A DNA stretch of 64,000 nt from Eonycteris spelaea (lineage: Eukaryota > Chordata > Mammalia > Chiroptera > Pteropodidae): NCBI GenBank assembly GCA_003508835.1, contig PUFA01000022.1, forward strand, positions 8,246,001 to 8,310,000. Direction: 5' to 3'. Position 1 is the first letter of the stretch, and every line of letters starts with the position of its first letter. A program made the position numbers and the translations under genes. The notes beneath the pieces were generated by a model. The model worked only from the letters and a program-made list of their open reading frames with translations, did not search any database and was not told the origin of the DNA. Shown piece by piece: positions 58,721 through 64,000 of the stretch.

Positions 58721-59907
58721 CACGTGACGTAGATTCGCAGGTTATTCCTGAGGCAACGGCCAGCCCAGCGGACTGCATAAAGCCACCGTGAGTTGTTGAA
58801 GCGGGACCGTCCATTCCCCCCTGTAAATTCCAAATGGAAAGCCCATTTGAAGAGGTCGACATGTGTCATCTGCGAGCCGTGACGGCTGGTTTTAGGATGA
58901 CCTGCATATTCACCAGGTGAATGTGCCCGTACCCCAGGTCATGGTAAATGCTGTGATTAAGAGGGCCCCTGCGGCATGGGTCCCCGTGTGAGTTTACTAC
59001 CACAAAATGGAACACTAGTTCCAGAAGCATTATCAGATTTGTCTATTAGCTTCCATGGTTTTACAGATGCTAATTAAACATGAGCTTAATAACAAGAGAA
59101 TGGGAAGAGGCAGAGGGAGAGCCAAGAGATGTTTCCCAACAAGGTGGAAATATTTACTCACCTTATTAAGAAATAAGGTGAACGAAGGGAATCTTCATAG
59201 GGAGAAAACAAAGCAGAAGAAAAGGGAGAGTCACAGCACCTCTCCCTGCATGGTGAAATTTTAGATGGTTAAGAGATGGGGTGAAGAAAACAGACTGGGG
59301 TTCTAACAGAACTGCCCAAGGCTGGGTGGGCCAAAGGGACACGCTTCTTGCCTCCCAACATGAAGTGCCCCAAATGAGTCTGCTTGAGTTCCCCCGTTTG
59401 GAGAAATTTTAAAAGCCGAAACTAAACCTTCAATAGAAACCTGACCGGTAGCAGCCGATCAGAAAGTTTGACCAAGGGCTTGATCTCTCGGCTCAACCCC
59501 AAAGCCTTTTCCACAAGACTGGGTGAGAAAGGTTTCTAGGGCTCCTTGAGAGAGGACCCCATGAATCATGGAACCAAATCTCCCCGCAAGACAAGACTCG
59601 GGCTGCAAGTAATGGGAGAGAAAGTAAGATGTAATGGGAAAGGATTCTGGAAGTTGGAAGGTTTAATCAGATCTTAAGGAAAAACTTGGCCCTTTCGCTT
59701 GAATGTTGTATGAACAGGTGTGTGCATGGGCAGAGAACGATCCTCCTGCCCAGTACGACTGTAAAACTAAAACCTGGGGTGAAGTCCCAGGGAGGTGATT
59801 AGGTACATGAGGGGGTGGAGAACGGTGAGAGTTTGGAGGGGAATTGGTGTATGAAAGAAGCATCATGTAAAAAGATTGTACTTGTTCTACTCATGTATCA
59901 TGGCGAT
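58721..59907. other. Unassigned DNA between repeat copies A and B
   Basis: Composition changes from GC-rich to mixed. A patch near 59,055-59,100 with GCTAATTAAACATGAGC looks AT-rich and unique. 59,280-59,600 may be old retroelement internal sequence. No gene was recognised. Confidence 0.35.
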
Positions 59908-60776
59908 GGTTCTGTCCCATGTCATCACCTGTCTGACCAGGGAATGGACTGAGGGGGAGGCACGTGCTGGTCTGGTGTTGCTGCCAGACACCTGGACCAG
60001 CACCGTGGCCGAACCTGAGGTCACTTCCAGAGATGACAATGTATGTGAAGCTAAATGACGAGTGGAGAGGAGACATCATGGCCCTTCCACACACACCTGG
60101 ACCCCGAGCCTGTCATCATGGCTGCTCTAAGAAAAACTTGTTCTTTTTAGACCAGTCTTCCATGAAACATTTCACTGAGACCTGTGAGCCATTCTAGCAA
60201 TCGATGGACTCAGGGAAGGGTGGTGAGCAGCTCTGATTCTTAGCCAGTATGTCATAATACAAGTGACCATCTGGATTTACATGGGCACTCTCAGTTGGAG
60301 AAGAGCGTGGAACATACTCTGTGTACCCAGCAGTAAGAGCTCAGGTCTCCTGGGCTTAGGGCCAGCATCTAAATTGTGTGGGAGTGGGGGGTGGGGGGGG
60401 ACTGAGGAGGGATCAGGCTCGTAGGAGTGAACCTTTATCCTGTGGCATCTGATGCTGTCTCCTGAGATCGTGTCAGGATCGAGTGGAATTCAGATCCCTG
60501 GTGGTTTCTGAGAATTGGTTATTGGTGCAGGTGAACTCACATGGTAAAATGTTAAAATCTGGTCTGAGCACAATCTAGTTGGGGTCCATGAAGTGAGATT
60601 TGCTAGAATGGCTCAGGGTCAAAGAAACACGTGGTTTCGAAACAGAAGAACTGAGTGTGTGAGGGAAGGGGAGTGTCTGATTTCTGGCTGATACGTGTCA
60701 CCCATGGTCGTGGGAGGCAGCTGTGCCGCTCGCAGCTCCCGAAGGTGAAAGTACCAGTGGAAATGGGAGGTGGATC
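59908..60776 (+). repeat. LTR-like direct repeat, copy B
   Basis: It begins GGTTCTGTCCCATGTC and ends at the shared GGGAGGTGGATC. It aligns with 63,158-64,000 throughout. From about 60,170 ('CACTGAGACCTGTGAGCCAT', 'CTCTGATTCTTAGCCAGTAT') it also resembles a mammalian LTR family, followed at about 60,590 by 'TTTGCTAGAATGGCTCAGGG', which could be the adjoining internal leader. Several indels and a G-run expansion at about 60,380-60,400 separate it from copy C. Confidence 0.85.
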
Positions 60777-63157
60777 CAACTCCTGGGAAGGCGGCTCACT
60801 GCGTGCGTAATGCAAAGAGGTAGTGGGAAATGTGCAAATGTCAAATCTCTTCATTATTGTTACCTGTAATCACTGATGTGAGTGTGGAAGCAAGTGCTGC
60901 TTCGTACCTTGATGCCGAAGCAAGCTCAAGTCTGGGTTGTCAGAGCTTCGCCCAGTGTCCTCAAAGCCACCGAGCGAGGGACACATTCTGCAGGGCAACA
61001 GGAAGTATCTCTGAGACCTCTGGTCACCTGAAGGTCATCCGAGTGGGAACGGGGAAACCCAAGAAACTGTTGAAAGTAGAGAACGGGGCGTGGAATGAGC
61101 TCGCTCGGCAGCTTTGAGGACACGTACCGAGGTTCCTCGTGCGTAAGGTGCGGCTCTGTCTGCGGTGGTGAACGCTGCAGAAGGAGGAGCACGTTATGAA
61201 ACGGACGTGCGTGAAGACGGGGACACGTCCCTCCCTACTCGTGTCACCCCAGTCTTGCCTGAAGTCCTCATGGAGGGGAACACGGGGAGCGGGGCATTGT
61301 GGTCAGGCGTTGGCGGGAACTGGTGAGTTAAACAGGCGACACGTGAGAGTGGTTCCCCGTTCCAGGGATGTATGATACGGGGATGGGATCCTGTCTGCTG
61401 GGGAAACACGTGTCCCGACCCGCACAGTGAAACTGAAGGCGTGTAAATCCGCCCCTCGGGCCGAGGGATAGTGCCTGCCAGGGGGAACCGGTGAGATCGC
61501 CTGAGGCCAGAGCGCAGTGTAGAAGCTGCGGTGCCGACAGGGACCGTGCAGCGTGACCCCTCGATGCGGTGGACGGGGGATTGTGCCGAGAGCCTGTGGC
61601 ACATCCAAGTGAGAGCGACCGAGACAAGGGACGAGAGGCTTTCCGTTCGAGGGGCGCCTGCCTTGCCATCTGACAGCACTGAGGGGAGCTTCGGCTGTCA
61701 CGGAGGGACAGAAAATGATCTCGAACCCTGAAATGCCACAGCGTCTGGGGCGATGTCAGAGACTCTCCAGTGGTGGCGCCCAGAATCGTTCCATAGGAAG
61801 ATGGAGCTCGTCACTCGGGACGATGAGGCCTGGGCAGCAGGGAGGAGGTCAGACCCCCTGGCTGTCTTCCCCTGGGACTGACATTCGATCGGCCAGAGGA
61901 GACTCTGGATCCTGCCGTCACTTGGTCAGTGGCCCGTGACCTGCTCTGGACGGAACACACAGAGCTGTCGGCGTTGCAGATGATGGTTAAAGCGAAGAGT
62001 CAGCACCCTCCTTGACAGCTGCCGTGCTAAGAGCAGCAGACGGAAAGCCTGAAGAGGGTGAAGACGCACCGTCCACCGGGCGGAACTGTGTGCGGCCCTG
62101 CCGGCAGCGGTGGAGGAATCAGTGGCAGAAGGTTCCCGAAAACGGGTCTTTGCCGCCTTCCGGACAGTGTCCCGTGGCCTGGCTCTGGCCAGCAGGAGGG
62201 CAGTGGACACCTGGCCTGCTGAAGAGATGCTCGTGCGGGGCAAGCGCTGAGGACAGCTGAGGGGAGCATGGTGCAGGGCACGCGACACCCTCAGAACTTC
62301 TGCCCAGACCCGGACAGTCACGGCCGTCAACGAGCAGACAGCCCCGAGCTTCACCGAGCCCGCCCTGGTCCACGCAGTGACTGGACGCGGGTCGCTGCCA
62401 CGGTGCAGATGAGCAGTGCCTACACGGAGGCGTCTACACCCTCGGAGGCACCAGGGCCGCTGAGAACCGTCGTGCCTGCCAGCAGAAGGGACCCAGGCAG
62501 TTATGTGGCGGACGCGTACGAAGGAAGGCCCGGAGCCCGTGTCAACTCAGACTGACGCCAGTCGCCCTGCGGGTACCAAGCCGTCCCGACGGCAGTGGAC
62601 ACGGACCCCGCCTGAGCTCTGCCTGCCTGACGGCCGATGTGACTGCTCGCAGGTCACGAGGACCCGGAGCAGAAGGCACTGCCCCAACTTGATGGCTGAG
62701 CGTCGTTGCCCAGACCCAGGACAGTGGAAACTCTGGTGTTCTCAGTGGGGTGGGGTGAGAGAAAGGCACGAAGGGCTGGTTTACACGCCTTCACGAGTGT
62801 GTGCTCACACTCTGCACGAACATGAGTGGGCTCGAAGAACGTCCACTACGCAGAATTGTTCTGTGGTGGGTGCGGGGAAGAGGGGTGGGTAGGATGCGGG
62901 TCTGTCTGCCACGTGTCCCCCGATAGTATTCCTGCTGAATGTATTGGTCACATGCTCAATGTATTGGTCACATGCCCAGGGATGCAGGTATAATGGATGA
63001 AACAGGGATGATGCCTAATGTGAACCTGTCACTAATGTTTTTGTACACTTTGTCACCGTTCCTAATGGCCTGAGTGGAATTTGTGCGGTCGGTGCACGTG
63101 ACACATTTGGGACTGACAGGAGTTCAGCCATCTCGCCCGGTGGAATGAAGAGCTCCC
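60777..63157. other. GC/CpG-rich unassigned DNA between direct repeats
   Basis: About 2.4 kb, markedly richer in G, C and CpG than the rest of the window. Reading frames are open in nearly every phase on both strands (up to 161 codons at 61,194-61,679 minus), which is expected from stop-codon scarcity in GC-rich DNA. I recognise no gag, pol, env or cellular domain. It could be old retroviral internal sequence, a satellite-like unit or an unknown retrotransposon. Confidence 0.5.
62938..62977. repeat. Two-unit 20-bp tandem duplication
   Basis: The unit AATGTATTGGTCACATGCTC occurs twice in immediate succession, with one mismatch (CTC versus CCC at the end). A small replication-slippage duplication. 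Confidence 0.95.
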
Positions 63158-64000
63158 GGTTCTGTCCCATGTCGTCACCTGTCTGACCGGGAATGGACTG
63201 AGGGGGAGGCACGTGCTGGTCTGGTGTTGCTGTCGGCCACCTGGACCGGCACCGCGGCCGAACCTGAGGTCACTTCCGAGATGAAACGTCTGTGAAGCTA
63301 AATGACGAGTGGAGAGGAGACATCATGGCCCTTCCACACACACCTGGACCCCGAGCCTGTCATCATGGCTGCTCTCAGAAAAACACGTTCCTTCTAGATC
63401 AGTGTACTGGGACATTTTTCACTGAGTTCTGTGAGCCATTCTAGCAAATCGATGGACCCCGGGAAGGGTGGTGAGCAGCTCTGATTCTTAGCCAGTATGT
63501 CGAAGTACAAGTGACCATCTGGATTTCGATGGGCACTCTTCAGCTGGAGAAGGGCACGGAACATCCTCTGTGTACCCAGTCAGAGCTCAGGTGTCCTGAG
63601 CTTACAGATGGCATCTAAATTGTGCGTGGGTAGGGGAGCAGGGGTCGGGCTCGTAGGAGTGAACCTTGAACCTGCGGTATCTGATGCTATCTCCGGGGAG
63701 ATAGTGTCTGAATCGAGTTGCATTCAGGTCCCCCGGTGGTTTCTGAGAATTGGTTATTGGTATAGGTGAACCCACATGCACACGTTAAAATTGGGTCTGA
63801 GCACAATGTAATTGGGGTCGAGAAGTGAGAGTTGCTGGAATGGCTCAGGTTCAAACCATGTGGTTTGAAAATAGAAAAGCTGATTGCGTGAGGGAAGGGG
63901 AGTCTGAGCCCTGCCTGGTCACGTGGTCATCTGTGATAGGCAGCTGTGCCGCTCGCAGCTCCCGAAGGTGAATGTCACCGGTGGAAATGGGAGGTGGATC
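63158..64000 (+). repeat. LTR-like direct repeat, copy C (runs off window)
   Basis: It starts with the same GGTTCTGTCCCATGTC as copy B and remains alignable to the window end (GGGAGGTGGATC, equal to 60,765-60,776). Differences include substitutions, small indels and loss of the G run. Sequence immediately before it (CGGTGGAATGAAGAGCTCCC) is not related to that before copy B, so the shared left edge is real. The right end lies outside the window. Confidence 0.85.

Noticed and set aside
61194..61701. Three overlapping minus-strand frames up to 161 codons as retroviral genes
   Set aside because: Several frames are open at once in GC-rich DNA and no retroviral motif is visible in any. Openness is explained by few stop codons.
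1..64000. CRISPR array, operon, tRNA or prokaryotic mobile island
   Set aside because: No regularly spaced repeats with unique spacers, no long dense genes and no tRNA cloverleaf. The sequence is mammalian in every repeat that I can name.

Overview
The window reads as noncoding, repeat-laden nuclear DNA of a placental mammal. I found no protein-coding gene, exon series, promoter, tRNA, rRNA, operon or CRISPR array that I could defend. The organism call rests on fossil repeats recognised by eye: MIR SINEs, L2 and L1 LINE fragments, MLT1-type MaLR LTRs, hAT-Charlie MITEs of the MER5/MER20 kind, and retroviral solo LTRs. One L1 3' end (34,580-34,674) has a tail that I associate with bats. That makes a chiropteran source my best guess, at low to moderate confidence.

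Layout. 1-12 kb is AT-rich unique sequence with a few MIR and hAT relics, a GA microsatellite and a 3'-truncated U2 snRNA retropseudogene (11,225-11,260). 12.4-13.65 kb is a decayed L2 reverse-transcriptase fragment. 14-16.5 kb holds a MIR with a GATA microsatellite just beyond it, a long purine tract, and a retroviral-type LTR that keeps its polyadenylation signal. 17-19.3 kb is mostly unique and contains a candidate conserved noncoding block and a TAA microsatellite. 19.75-22.7 kb is a stack of antisense L1 pieces. 23-34 kb is unique sequence with MIRs, another LTR, two adjacent hAT MITEs and a CT microsatellite. 34-41.4 kb is the densest LTR/L2 zone (MaLR LTRs on both strands, L2 tails, a DNA-transposon scrap). 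41.4-49.7 kb mixes unique DNA with hAT, MIR and L2 fragments.

The most informative relic is at about 49,690-51,010. It is a hAT-superfamily transposon that still shows the C-terminal dimerisation region of its transposase and a recognisable 3' terminal inverted repeat. 52-58 kb has an antisense L1, a CpG-dense patch and a candidate homeodomain-type regulatory block. 58.2-64 kb changes character: it becomes GC- and CpG-rich and carries three related LTR-like copies. Two of these (59,908-60,776 and 63,158-64,000) are direct repeats that begin 3,250 bp apart at the same boundary. The GC-rich DNA between them is unrecognised.

Nothing here is a gene system working together. The open reading frames present are short, lack homology that I recognise, and mostly coincide with repeats or low-complexity tracts. 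Repeat assignments come from remembered family consensus features, so subfamily names are approximate.
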